Counted from the stretch's first letter, positions 9,601 through 19,249 are shown. The stretch: 35,497 bases of DNA from Chara braunii (GCA_003427395.1 BFEA01000001.1:11555059-11590555); one strand, 5' to 3'. Made by a program: numbers and translations. Notes: generated by a model not told the origin, from the letters alone.

Positions 9601-11239
9601 TAAAATATGCAACTGCATACTTGCACATTTCTTGATTTTCCGTAGCCGGTGGGAGGCCATTCAGATGGGGGTGGCACAGTTCTTTCATCGAAACCGCTCT
9701 CCTTCGGGGCAGCAACTTCTGAAATGTTTCTTTTGTTACACAGTCCCCTGTCACAATCTTTTTTCTTCTTCAAAACATGTTCCCACCTGTTGTGCTTTTT
9801 GACTTGAAGGTCCGCGCACTTTCGTAGGCACTCGATTCTCTTCTCCGCCCAGGCTAACTCTGAAATTGGGTGGGTGGCAATCCTCGCCTCTACCTCATCT
9901 AGAGCTTTTCTGCAGTCAGCTTCTTCCTTGTTCCTCAGGTAAGCTGCTATCACCGAAAAGGACTGCATTCTACTTGAAATTACTCTGAGACCCACGTCCA
10001 CCCAGTCTGCCTATGATTCGAACTCTCCCTTCGCTCCTTCCGAATCAGACCAAGTGTTTGAATCCAGTTTTTGATCCCTTGGTCCTCGAGCAGCAAGGTA
10101 TTCAATCTGAAACAACCAGACCCTCTTGAGCTCACTTCGCCTGATTGAATCTCCATCCTTATAGGTTTATGGTCCTACAGGGAAGCACCCTGTTCACCCA
10201 CAGTTTGCACATTGGCTACTACTGCTCTAGAAACTAGGAAATAGTCAAGTCTTCTTCTGACATGAGTCGTTTGTGGAACCGTACCAAACCAGGTGTAACC
10301 TGACTCCGTCAGATGCATTTCTCTGAAGACATTGTGCAGGAACAGCCATTTCGTCAAAACGGACATATTATATTTTTTGAACGAAATCAAAATTGTTTTT
10401 TTTTGCCAAAATCCGGTCAGGATTTTTTGCTCCTGGGCGTCCGGCGTTCCCAAAACGCCAGACCCCCTACATGTATCTGGTCTATGGTTGAGACCAGATA
10501 CCAAAAAAAAAAAAAAAAAAAAAAATTTTTTTTTTTTTTATCTGGTCTCAACCATAGACCAGATACATGTAAGGGGGTCCGGCGTTTTGGGAACGCCGGA
10601 CCCCCAGGAGCAAAAAATTCCGACCGGATTTTGGCAAAAAAAATCAGTTTTTATTTCGTTCAAAAAATATAACATGTTCGTTTTGACGAAATGGTTGTTC
10701 AGGCCCCATTTCTCCATCCAAAGCAGTAGCGTCCGTCTGTCTCTTTTCAATGTTTTCATCTCTTCTGGTTTCTCTGAGTCGAGTCATGGGCTCCTCACCA
10801 TATTCCCATCGCCGCCGATGATGACGTGTTCTGTCTTGGGCAGCTTATATGACAGTAGTTCGATAAACTCAATTGTTGCAAGCGGATCATTTTGTGCGTA
10901 AACCGATCCAAACACCCAATCCTCCGACCCTACACTCAGTTTGATCCATGACCAACGGCCCCACATATCGTTGTCACAATCGATCATTCTCGCCTCTAAT
11001 CTGTTATGAATCAAAATAGTGACGCCCCCTTTGCTTCCCTTGGTTGGAGACTACAGTTGCGGTCCCTGCCACCAGTCTCCCAACTGCCCCAGCTTCTGCT
11101 TCGATAATTTAGTCTCTTGGATTAACATAATATCTACACTCTTCTCATGGATCCATGTTTTCAATCGCCTGTCTTTCTGCCTGCCATTTGAATCCCCTAA
11201 CCCCTGCATATTCCACGATACAACCCTAACTCTGCCCAT
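6645..11239 (-). pseudogene. LINE ORF2: endonuclease, reverse transcriptase, zf-RVT (broken)
   Basis: ORF2 starts at an ATG at 11239 with MGRVRVVSWNMQGLGD, the N-terminal motif of L1 endonucleases, followed by IMLIQETK (catalytic Glu region). At 10800-10840 it has HVIIGGDGNMV, where plant L1s have GGDFN, so Phe is replaced by Gly. After the foldback insert it continues GYTWFG, RRLDYFLVS and DHKPI. The RT domain (about 9480-8500) shows GKALGDDGLPIEFF, KGRSIFENLATA, LNLEKAYARVNW, GCPLAPLLF, LADDLLTL and ERYLGVQL. In the first catalytic motif Asn stands where LD is usual, while the ADD motif is kept. A C-terminal C-x2-C...H...C domain (CDRCLWMFETLHHLWWACP) lies near 7060-7110. Stops occur at 11051, 10784, 10175, just before GCPLAPLL (a TAG where Gln is expected) and at 8496, with frame changes near 9750 and between 8200 and 7740. 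RT, endonuclease and zf-RVT families are established; loss of function is inferred from the lesions. Confidence 0.93.
10341..10699. mobile_element. Palindromic foldback element inserted in LINE ORF2
   Basis: Left arm 10341-10525 and right arm 10526-10699 are near-perfect reverse complements around an A23/T14 centre. The ends are AACAGCCATTTCGTC and GACGAAATGGTTGTT. The 4-bp sequence CAGG precedes the left end (10337-10340) and follows the right end (10700-10703). Dropping the element and one CAGG rejoins the minus-strand frame as WGLHNVFREMHLTE, exactly what ORF2 needs before GYTWFG, so both borders and the 4-bp duplication are well supported. Each arm also contains two small hairpins of its own: one built on GGCGTT/AACGCC in the GC-rich block, and ATCTGGTCT...AGACCAGAT. 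There is no coding capacity, so it would be a non-autonomous DNA element. A 4-bp non-TTAA duplication is known for Sola and Ginger superfamilies; assignment to either is only inference. Confidence 0.93.
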
Positions 11240-13358
11240 TTACACTAGTTAAGGGGGTCACATGTTGGATTTTCCCAGGGATCAGGTAATCAGGCCGACT
11301 ACCACTCAGAACTTCAGCAAAGTAGGCGGAAGACAGGTTTCTACGTTTCTGCATTTCACCATTCAGGCGACTCAGGATGCTCGCAGTAAGGCCTGGCTGG
11401 ATCAAGACGTTGTCCAATTCGGCATTTTGATCTACCAAGAACAATCGAAGTGGAATTCCAACCAGGCCTACCGAAGCAGTGTTGCTCTAATGCTCACTCG
11501 GGGTGGCATGTTAAAGTGTGTCGTACCACCTTCAGGCATGTCTACTAGCAAGCGAACTGGAGGATCATCAGGAAAGAGTCTGAAGACAAATCGTTGTGCG
11601 AACACTTGTCGGACCTTCATGATCACGAACTGTTGTGTAGGTAGGTCTACCACATGGCATGCCGACATCGAGTATTTCTCGTTTGCCATGCGCAAACCGA
11701 GGACAAAGATTTTTTGTCCCTGCAGAGCACAGACGAACGGAAGAAGAAGGTTATCTTCCATTTGTGAGTCCTCTCTCCCCCTTGAATTGGCGCCGTCAAA
11801 AATATCACGTGGGGAGTTTTCCCCATTCGAGTCTACCTCACCTTCCTCCGAAGCATCTAGCAGTCGTAACTGACCTTCCTCCTCTCCTCTATCGGTTCTA
11901 CCGATACCATCGCCTCTGTTTTTTTTCTCCTTCGCTTGATTCTCCATTTCCACTTCTTCGCCGTCAACCCCATGGGAGAGTACACTTCCCCTTGGATTTG
12001 GGACCAGTGACAATTGCCTCGAGTTTTTTCCTGTGCCCAAGGTTTGGCCTAAACTCAGTCAGCCTTGGGTAGTTAAGTTCACCTTTTGTTGACCCAGAAG
12101 ACATGCTGAAAGAATACCTGCTACTTCCAGAACTGAAGCTTGCCAAGCGGCGTCCCCGATCATTTGCCATGTGTTTTCTTGTCCTTGCCCCACAGGTACT
12201 AATGAGCCCCCCGTGAGAAAAGGACGCTGTTGGTGCTCCTCTCCCTAAAGCCGTTTGTGCTGGTTGACTGCCATCCTGGGTTCTTCGTCGGGACTCTCCA
12301 TCTCATCCAGCCATTTGTGAAGCTCGTGCACCTCCGCCGATGGAAGATTCCGCTACTGTTTGAAGTGGTATTTCGAACGGGAGGTCTCTGGCAGCGTCTC
12401 GGATACCCCCTAAGGTTGCTTGGTTCAGATCCCTTCGGTTCCGAGTATCGAAGTTGCCCTCTCCTGCAGACCTGCCGCCTTCTGGACCTTCCTGTTGTTG
12501 GAGCTTCGGGCAACCGTCAGTTGCTGTGTGGAACCACCACTTACAGCGAGCACAATACGGAGTGTGCTTGCACATGAATTCGATGTTGACCGTTTGTCCA
12601 TCCTCAAGGCGCATAGGCAGCAGTGGATCAAACATCCCTTCCGCTTCAGGTACCAACTCGAATTTCATGTTCATCAGCTTCGGCCTTGATGGGTCCGGAT
12701 GAGGGGGAATAACTTTTATGAGCCTCCCCATGCTCTGTTCTATCAGGTCAGCAACAGGAAACATACCCCTCAGAGGTACTCTTAGGGCCATGACCCAAAA
12801 TTTCGAAGATTCTTCCAACCTCTTGCGCTCATTCAGTTCCAAGCAAGTCATCCATCGTTTAAAAACCATCTTGTATGTGATTCTACGGATTACCACGCTA
12901 TCTTCTCCTTTGTTGATGAGCCACTAGGCTACTTCACGTGACATGGCTATGTAGGATGTCACGTTTGGGCCCTCAGGATGAACTCTCCCACTTTTCATTG
13001 GTCTCGGAAAAACTCTTGTGCAGGTCCAATCGTTCTCGTAAGCCCGAATCAAGTCTTCACGTATCTTTGCCAGTAGCGACATCGCCTCTCCTTGGAAGAT
13101 TACAGTGATTGTGCGCTCCTTCAACCACCTCGTCGTCAGTTCTCCCACCCGCTTGTCTACCACGAAGATTCGAACCCCATTCTCTTGGATGAATTTGCCT
13201 TGGCGCAGTCGTTCCGGGAAGATCCCCTCTTCGTAGCACTAAGCAATCAGAATGTGAACTCAATCCTCCTCTGAAATCGGAATTTCCCCTTGGGGGGAAG
13301 ATCTATCATTCCTTAGGTTTTGTCGTGCCTCACCACTTGGTCCTGCCCCCGTGACCAT
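11226..13358 (-). pseudogene. LINE ORF1: RNA-binding/zinc-knuckle protein (broken)
   Basis: The likely start is the ATG at 13358 (MVTGAGPSGEARQNL). The frame runs through FIQENGVRIFVVDKRVGEL, then FWVMALRVPLRGMFPVADLI, then the knuckle CARCKWWFHTATDGC (C-x2-C-x4-H-x5-C, one residue longer than the standard CCHC) near 12520-12560. This order matches the DUF4283-type ORF1 of plant L1 elements. The frame is broken by TGA at 13260-13262, TAG at 13239-13241, TAG at 12924-12926 and TGA at 12303-12305, and it shifts near 12000 and again near 11455. A C-terminal segment of roughly 190 aa with no recognised domain (LPFVCALQGQKIFVLGLRMA, then QVFAQRFVFRLFPDDPP) follows the knuckle. The stop at 11226 lies 14 nt past the ORF2 start, so the two ORFs overlap. 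Confidence 0.85.
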
Positions 13359-13965
13359 CCTCTTACCTCTTTGTAAGTAACCAGTCCTCGTGGCTCTCTG
13401 CGCTCTCCTAACTCCTACGTCGTTCGGCTAACTTATTTCACACGGTCACTTTGACGGCGGACGCCGAACGGCAGACGCCTACGCTACTCGCATGTAAACT
13501 CACAACAGTCTCTTCACTCCCAACGGGCCGGTTTACCTGGGGCAATCTCCCTCACCAACGGGAGGTCGCTCGGAAAACACTGAGCGAGACGTCCCAAACT
13601 GTCCTCGAAGCCATCATGGTGGTGACGTCGCGAAAAATCGGTTCGACCACTACAGCCGAATGCGCGAGTTTAGAACGCCAAGGCATCAGGTATCACGGTC
13701 CCTTGGCCTTGAAACTTCGGGTAAGCCAACACTGTGCCAATCTGATCGCTAACGCAAATTAGACGCTCAGGTTGTGTGTTTTTTGCCCGATGAAATGTTT
13801 GTGTGTTTTTTTTTTTTGTGGAAAGATCATTGCTCAATTTGTGCCCCTCAGTTTTCTCATATTTTTTCAGTAATTATTTTGATTACCCAAAATCGCCAAA
13901 GTAGACGCTCTCAACACTTTGCAACAAGCTGCTTACCGCCAGTACAAAAGCCCGTTGGTGACTGT
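13359..13965. other. LINE 5' flank, no recognised gene
   Basis: Part of this may be the LINE 5' UTR, but no boundary can be seen. A 103-aa plus-strand frame at 13451-13762 has no recognisable motif. Confidence 0.4.
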
Positions 13966-13974
13966 CAGATCTTC

Positions 13975-14155
13975 AAGATCTGGCGGCCTAAAAAATTCCG
14001 TTGTTCAAGGTTTTGGGTCCCTTTTTGGGCCTCCCCCATTAGGCAGGACCCGCCTATGCGTTCGAAAGGTACACGTACGACAACCAAATAGTTGTCGGTC
14101 CCCCACAAAATGCAAAGGACCGGTCAACACACAACTTCCACCCAATTGGCCACAA
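13975..14155 (+). repeat. Partial, diverged first copy of the 246-bp repeat
   Basis: The segment from about 13975 (GGGTCCCTTTTTGGGCC, then GGTACACGTACGACAACCAA, then GGTCCCCCACAAAATGCAAA) aligns by eye with the second half of the two copies at 14275-14746. An unrelated stretch of about 120 bp separates it from them. Confidence 0.55.
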
Positions 14156-14274
14156 AAATTCACGCCACCTTGACACTAACATGGCAATCCACTATACCGC
14201 AGCCTTAGGGCTGCAAACAACATTCTTTATAGTTTCCACTATGACTCCAAACACATTCCACACGTGGCAACCGC

Positions 14275-14746
14275 GACGCATTTTTTTTTGGGCCTAGGAT
14301 AGGACTCACGGAAACGTGTTATGCATCTAGTACTCTCGAGAAACGGTCCACCCCTTCAAAAACTACTTGTAGGGATCCAAGTGAAACGAGTGACCACTCC
14401 TTCGCATTTATGGAGGTACCGGTTCCACAAGCGATAATTGTGGGTCCTCCGCAAAAATGCGAAGGACAAGTCCCTTGACAAATTCAACCCCCAAAAAACA
14501 CAGTCCACACGCAGCCACAGTGGCACGTTTTTCGACGGACTAGGATAGGACTCACGAAAATGCGTTCTGCATCTGGTCCTCTCAATAAATGGTCCACCCT
14601 TTCAAAAACTAGTTTTTGGGGTCCAGGTGAAGCAAATAACCAATCCTTCGAATTTAAGAAGGTAATAGTGCTACGAGCGATAATTGCGTGTCCTCCACAA
14701 AAATGCGAAGACTAAGTCCCTCAACAAATTCAACCCCCAAAGAAAC
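14275..14746 (+). repeat. Two tandem copies of a 246-bp repeat
   Basis: CTAGGATAGGACTCACG occurs at 14294 and 14540. The two copies stay alignable through GGTCCACCC, TTCAAAAACTA, AGCGATAATTG, GTCCTCC-CAAAAATGCGAAG and CAAATTCAACCCCCAAA. Identity is perhaps 75-80% by eye, so this is an old duplication. No coding frame is conserved. Confidence 0.88.
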
Positions 14747-16818
14747 CCCTCAAGTTGTTACAACCGTTACACTTACCCACATTAAGAAAAATCGACCAGA
14801 ATTGATAGAAGGACGTACATGCATAGAAAAACAATCCTTACGAAAATCCTTACGACTATCCTTACGATAGAAGTCGAGCCAACGTGAGGTTGGACTTAGA
14901 AAATAACTCAAATTGGGTCGACAAGGTAGTCGAGGTATCGTAATTTTGACTTAATGTGTTGAGCCGATCCATTTCATTCCTTTGTTGAATAAGGACACTT
15001 AAGTCTTTGTCCTCTTGAGCGCTGATTACTGTTTTTTCCCATGAATGATGAAATACCTACCTTCCTCATAAGGTCATTCAAAGCATTGTCAAAGTCGTCA
15101 TTTTTTTCAAAAAAGTGTCACCACCTCATCTGGGTCCGGACTTCTTATGGAAAAATTCGTATCCACGAGAGTGGTGCCTATGTGTGCTCACTTTAATCTA
15201 GCTTTTCGTCGGACCAGGCTTCTTGAGGCACCGGTCTCCCACTCGGTGGTGCCACCTAAGGCGGCCACCTATAAGGTTGCTAAGTCAACCCCCTCATGCT
15301 TGTGATTAGGGGAGAGCCGACATCCCTCCTTAATCCTCGCGCGTGAAACCCTCTAGGAAGTGGTCTGGGGTACCCCTCCTCCTCGCCCGAGCACATGATG
15401 TGGATCTTACAAGTTGGATCATCCCGTCTAAATCATAAGAGTAGCCCCTCGTAAAGATAATTTACTTTGGGTCAATAAAAGAATGGGCTCCTAAACCAAC
15501 GAGCACTCGCCTCATATGCTTCGTAGAGTAAAGCTCTCGGACTTAGAATGAAAATCGTTCATACCTTATTCCCTCGTAAAAACAACCAATACGAAAAGGA
15601 GTCAGAGGAGGTAAAGCACGAAAATCATTTGAACAGACATGTAAAGATAGGTCATTTGGGAGAGAAGGGGTAATCTTTCGGATGAAAAGCAAATTTATAT
15701 TAATTCTCTTTCACTTTGTTAGCGAAAAGGTTCCTTTTTTTCAGAATTCTTATAATCCAACCAACATCAAACTCAACCTTTCAAGGCAAATAAGAGAAAA
15801 AAAGTTTATATCAAACTGTCAAGTTTTTCTTTTTATTTTCTTCCTACCAAACCCTTGCAGACAATTTTCATTTTTCATTGAATCTGTTTTTGTACATGCA
15901 TATGCATCCAATCAAGAAAACCATAATCCACATATAAGTCATACATTTTCATTCACACCGGAAAACACCTTTCCTTTGCCAAAGTCAAATACATGTGGGT
16001 TCACATGGTTGTGAAGAGAGTCGAATAAAGTGAAAATAACCTTGAGTGAAGAAAGAACTGAATTACTGAAGAAATTCAGATAATCTCCCAACCAAGTAGA
16101 AAAGTAAATGTTGTCGACGCCAAGTATGTTTGACCCACAACTCGTCTCATTGCAGCCTTGTTATTAAGAAACAGTTCATATGCTTTTTAGCAGACCTGAA
16201 TATGTAAAGGTTGGGCCCACCAAAAAGACTTTAGTGAGATAACCCTCAACAGAGTTAAGTCCTAAGGTAAGTCTCACGTGGTACCAGTGTCTCAGCGTAG
16301 CCTTACAATATTAGATGCTCCTTATTGTCAAAATTGTTTGCACCATATACCTAAAAACAAAAAGTCAAAGGTGAAAAAAATTATCGATGTCACTCGTCCC
16401 GAATGTTGTCGTCCTGCCCACACATATTTGAACTAGTCCCAAGTAAACCACCAAGTTCAAGGGATTGTCCCAAGTCCACCACCAGTCCTAAATTGCACTA
16501 TAAAATAAAAAATTGTGTGCCGCCAACCAAAAGTCGTTTCTCAATTGCCGCACCCAGGAACCCAATTGTCATTACGCACCGTAGCCAAAATTCACTCTCG
16601 ATGCAACAAGTGCAGCCCCACTCATGCTAGGCAACACTTCCACCTCACCTCATACAAAAAGGGTGTTTTGCTCAAGAAAAAGAATTCCCCCCTTACAAAG
16701 TCACATCATTGCCAAAATATGCTCAACATCGTCCCCTTACAATACCTTGCAGTCCTTCAAGTTGTGCCGACGATCCAACAATATCGCCGACGTGTTGACC
16801 ATACACCGGCATCTTTCC
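14747..16818. other. Stretch without a recognised gene
   Basis: Mixed AT-rich DNA with short ORFs (110 aa at 15682-16014, 75 aa at 16403-16630, 108 aa at 16515-16841). None has a signature that I recognise. Confidence 0.5.
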
Positions 16819-17687
16819 TCAAAACAATGTGCCGCTGCTAAAAAATTTTGGCAGCATAACCCCACAAAAAGTCAGTTGCTTATTTGTTAAAAATTTAGCA
16901 ACATAACCGTTACAAAATGAGAATGTAGCCAGCCAGACGTCTACTGTACCGCCGTATGCGGACGACGTTGAAGTCCTGTTAAAAAATAAAACCTTAGGTT
17001 GGATTGGAGAAATCCACGTCCAGAGGTCCCTTCCAAAGTCTGGTTCAAAGCCCTCGTTCACAATACGGTCCCATGGATGACCCCGTAGTCACAACACTAG
17101 CCTAAAGTTGGGGCAGAGTACCCCCAACCTTGGCTATGGCTGCCCCGCTCCTTCTCCATCTCCCTGCAGGCCTCAACTCCGCCAACTGAGCAGACTTTCA
17201 TGTCCTCTAGCAACTCCTCCAACAGCCTCTCCCTCAAAGTGGTGCAGGGACCAGCCAACACTCATATAAGTGGTGGGGGGGGGCAACCACCTCGAATGTG
17301 AGGCTGTTGGTGGTGCTACTGCCCTTTTACACTTGTTGGAGGGTTGTGGGCATCAACTCGTCCCGCATACAAAACATTCGGCCCAACCTAGACCCTTGAT
17401 CCAAACAAAAGGTCAAGGGTCACAATCATTGATTTCCCCCTACGAAAAACAAGGGACTTCAAACTTTAATGTACCTGGGTTTTTCCCAGGCCGTGTGGGT
17501 TGAGGAAAGGTTGCACAAAGTCATTCCTTGTGACACTGCTCACCTCCCGCTGCTCCCTTAAGTTGTGCACCTATCCAAACTTTTAGTCACGTTCAAGCCT
17601 TCCCTCTAATGTCATTTCCTACCTTACATTCATAAAAACTTAACGAATCTGATAAAAAACAAGGTCAAAATCAAAGAGGAAAAACAT
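16819..17687 (+). repeat. Left arm of large foldback element
   Basis: This 869-bp arm starts TCAAAACAATGTGCCGCTGC and ends with GAGGAAAAACAT. It is the reverse complement of 17933-18800 with scattered substitutions and small indels. Near its tip two related motifs, AAAAATTTTGGCAGCATAAC and AAAAATTTAGCAACATAACC, repeat about 50 bp apart, like subterminal binding sites of DNA transposons. A 77-aa frame (17270-17503) has a mirror twin in the right arm only because the DNA is inverted. Confidence 0.95.
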
Positions 17688-17689
17688 TG

Positions 17690-17854
17690 ATTCGGGCCCG
17701 CCTTTCAATAGGTTCGGGGGCCCAACGGGCACGAATGCACACACCTTGCCAATAGGTTCGGGGACCCACGTTATCATAGTGGAGCTTGAATTCGGGCCCG
17801 CCTTTCAATAGGTTTGGGGGCCCAACGGGCACGAATGCATACACCTTGCCAATA
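17690..17854 (+). repeat. 65-bp direct repeat in the foldback spacer
   Basis: Copies at 17690-17754 and 17790-17854 (period 100) differ at two positions only. Each starts ATTCGGGCCCGCCTTTCAAT and contains GGGCCCAACGGGC-like internal symmetry (GGGGGCCCAACGGGC). The sequence between the copies (GGTTCGGGGACCCACG) is a further partial echo of the unit. Confidence 0.93.
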
Positions 17855-17932
17855 AAACAGGGCCAGGGAGAAACGAGGTAAGTTTATTTTCCGTCTTTTT
17901 GTTCTCTTCCTTTTTTTCTGTCTCTTCTTTTT

Positions 17933-18800
17933 ATGTTTTTCCTCTTTGATTTTGACCTTGTTTTTTGTCAGATTCGTTAAGTTTTTATGAATGTAAGGTA
18001 GGAAATGACATTAGAGGGAAGGCTTGAACGTGACTAAAAGTTTGGATAAGTGCACAACTTAAGGGAGTAGCGGGAGGTGACCAGTGTCACAAGGAATGAC
18101 TTTGTGCAACCTTTCCTCAACCCACACGGCCTGGGAAAAACCCAGGTACATTAAAGTTTGAAGTCCCTTGTTTTTCGTAGGGGGAAATCAATGATTGTGA
18201 CCCTTGACCTTTTGTTTGGATCAAGGGTCTAGGTTGGGCCGAATGTTTTGTATGCGGGACGAGTTGATGCCCACAACCCTCCAACAAGTGTAAAAGGGCA
18301 GTAGCACCACCAACAGCCTCACATTCGAGGTGGTTTGCCCCCCCCCCCACTTATATGAGTGTTGGCTGGTCCCTGCACCACTTTGAGGGAGAGGCTGTTG
18401 GAGGAGTTGCTAGAGGACATGAAAGTCTGCTCAGCTGGCGGAGTTGAGGCCTGCACGGAGATGGAGAAGGAGCGGGGCAGCCATAGCCAAGGTTGAGGGT
18501 ACTCTGCCCCAACTTTAGGCTAGTGTTGTGACTATGGGGTCATCCATGGGACCGTATTGTGAACGAGGGCTTTGAACCAGACTTTGGAAGGGACCTCTGG
18601 ACGTGGATTTGTCCGATCCAACCTAAGGTTTTATTTTTTAACAGGATTTCAACGCCGTCCGTATATGGCGGTGCAGTAGACGTCTGGCTGGCTACATTCT
18701 CATTTTGTAACGGTTATGTTGCTAAATTTTAACACATAAGCAACTGACTTTTTGTGGGGTTATGCTGCCAAAATTTTTTAGCAGCGGCACATTGTTTTGA
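17933..18800 (-). repeat. Right arm of large foldback element
   Basis: This arm is the reverse complement of 16819-17687, about 96-98% identical by eye. Differences include GTACCGCC/GCACCGCC near the SINE-distal tip and variation in the G tract (near 17274/18340). Matching stops abruptly at 18800 (CATTGTTTTGA) and at 16819. The flanks (TTTCC on the left, CCTAA on the right) show no convincing target duplication. Confidence 0.95.
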
Positions 18801-18913
18801 CCTAATCTACAGACCCTCAAATATATAGAGTTTTCTATGAATTCTTTTAAACATGAAAAATCATCAAAGTGGCGGCTTTGAAATTGTGGGACTAGGCCCA
18901 CCGGTTGACAACG

Positions 18914-19153
18914 GTCGCCGCCCGCCCCAAAAAACCCGCCCGAAGGAGGACACTTTCCAAGAGGTGGGTAGAGGGATGGTTTAAGGGAGGATTCATTTTC
19001 AGTTTTGCATATTTGGTAGGTTGTGGAATAAATTCATCCTCAAGCAAGGGCCTCTACATTTGGGTTGCAGTTGGATTCGAACTTGAGTCTTGGGTTTTTG
19101 AAAGTTAGAGTCCTCGTGGAGGCACTAATTTTGCCCATGCACTAATCACCGCG
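18914..19153 (-). mobile_element. tRNA-derived SINE with 13-bp target-site duplication
   Basis: CCGGTTGACAACG occurs at 18901-18913 and again at 19154-19166, flanking a 240-bp unit. On the minus strand the unit begins with a tRNA-like head: an A-box-like GGTGATTAGTGCATGGGC at 19150-19133 and a B-box-like AGTTCGAATCC at 19083-19073 (consensus GGTTCGANTCC). The body then follows for about 160 bp. This is the layout of a Pol III-transcribed SINE. There is no poly-A tail, and the 3' end is GC-rich (GGGGCGGGCGGCGAC). Confidence 0.72.
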
Positions 19154-19165
19154 CCGGTTGACAAC

Positions 19166-19249
19166 GATCCGTAGATTACGTTGTAATATCTCTATGAAAA
19201 ATATGAGAGAATAAAACATGATTTTGCCCATGCAATAATCACCGCGCCA
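19166..19249 (-). repeat. Partial second SINE head
   Basis: TTTTGCCCATGCAATAATCA at 19223-19242, continuing to CCGCGCC, repeats the 28-bp tRNA-like head of the preceding SINE with one substitution. The remainder diverges. It is likely a truncated copy or an older insertion into which the first landed. Confidence 0.5.

Larger units (their letters stand above)
6269..13358 (-). mobile_element. L1-type LINE retrotransposon, near full-length, inactivated
   Basis: The minus strand carries, in order, an ORF1 with a CCHC-like knuckle, then an ORF2 with an apurinic-type endonuclease, a reverse transcriptase and a C-terminal zf-RVT cysteine/histidine domain. A 3' UTR of about 350 bp follows, then an A-rich tail with AAAT units (plus strand TTTATTTATTTATTTATT at 6269-6287, T-rich to 6300). 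This is the layout of plant L1 LINEs. The length is about 6.7 kb once the 359-bp foldback insertion at 10341-10699 is discounted. Both ORFs contain several nonsense codons and frameshifts, so the copy cannot make its own proteins. A matching target-site duplication at the 5' end was not found; the 5' UTR limit above 13358 is uncertain. Confidence 0.93.

Noticed and set aside
10313-10901. ORFs of 109-189 aa across the palindrome
   Set aside because: They are readings through the non-coding foldback element joined to LINE sequence.
6240-13450. Target-site duplication of the large LINE
   Set aside because: The sequence next to the A-rich tail (CTTTAACTGCCACC) was not found near the 5' end, so insertion borders cannot be confirmed.
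7028-13762. Plus-strand ORFs across the LINE
   Set aside because: They are shadows of the minus-strand LINE reading frames.
17270-18350. Two nearly identical 77-aa ORFs on opposite strands
   Set aside because: They are the same DNA in the two arms of the inverted repeat; no domain, and identity is explained by the duplication.
16800-18815. Target-site duplication of the large foldback
   Set aside because: Flanks TTTCC and CCTAA share nothing convincing.
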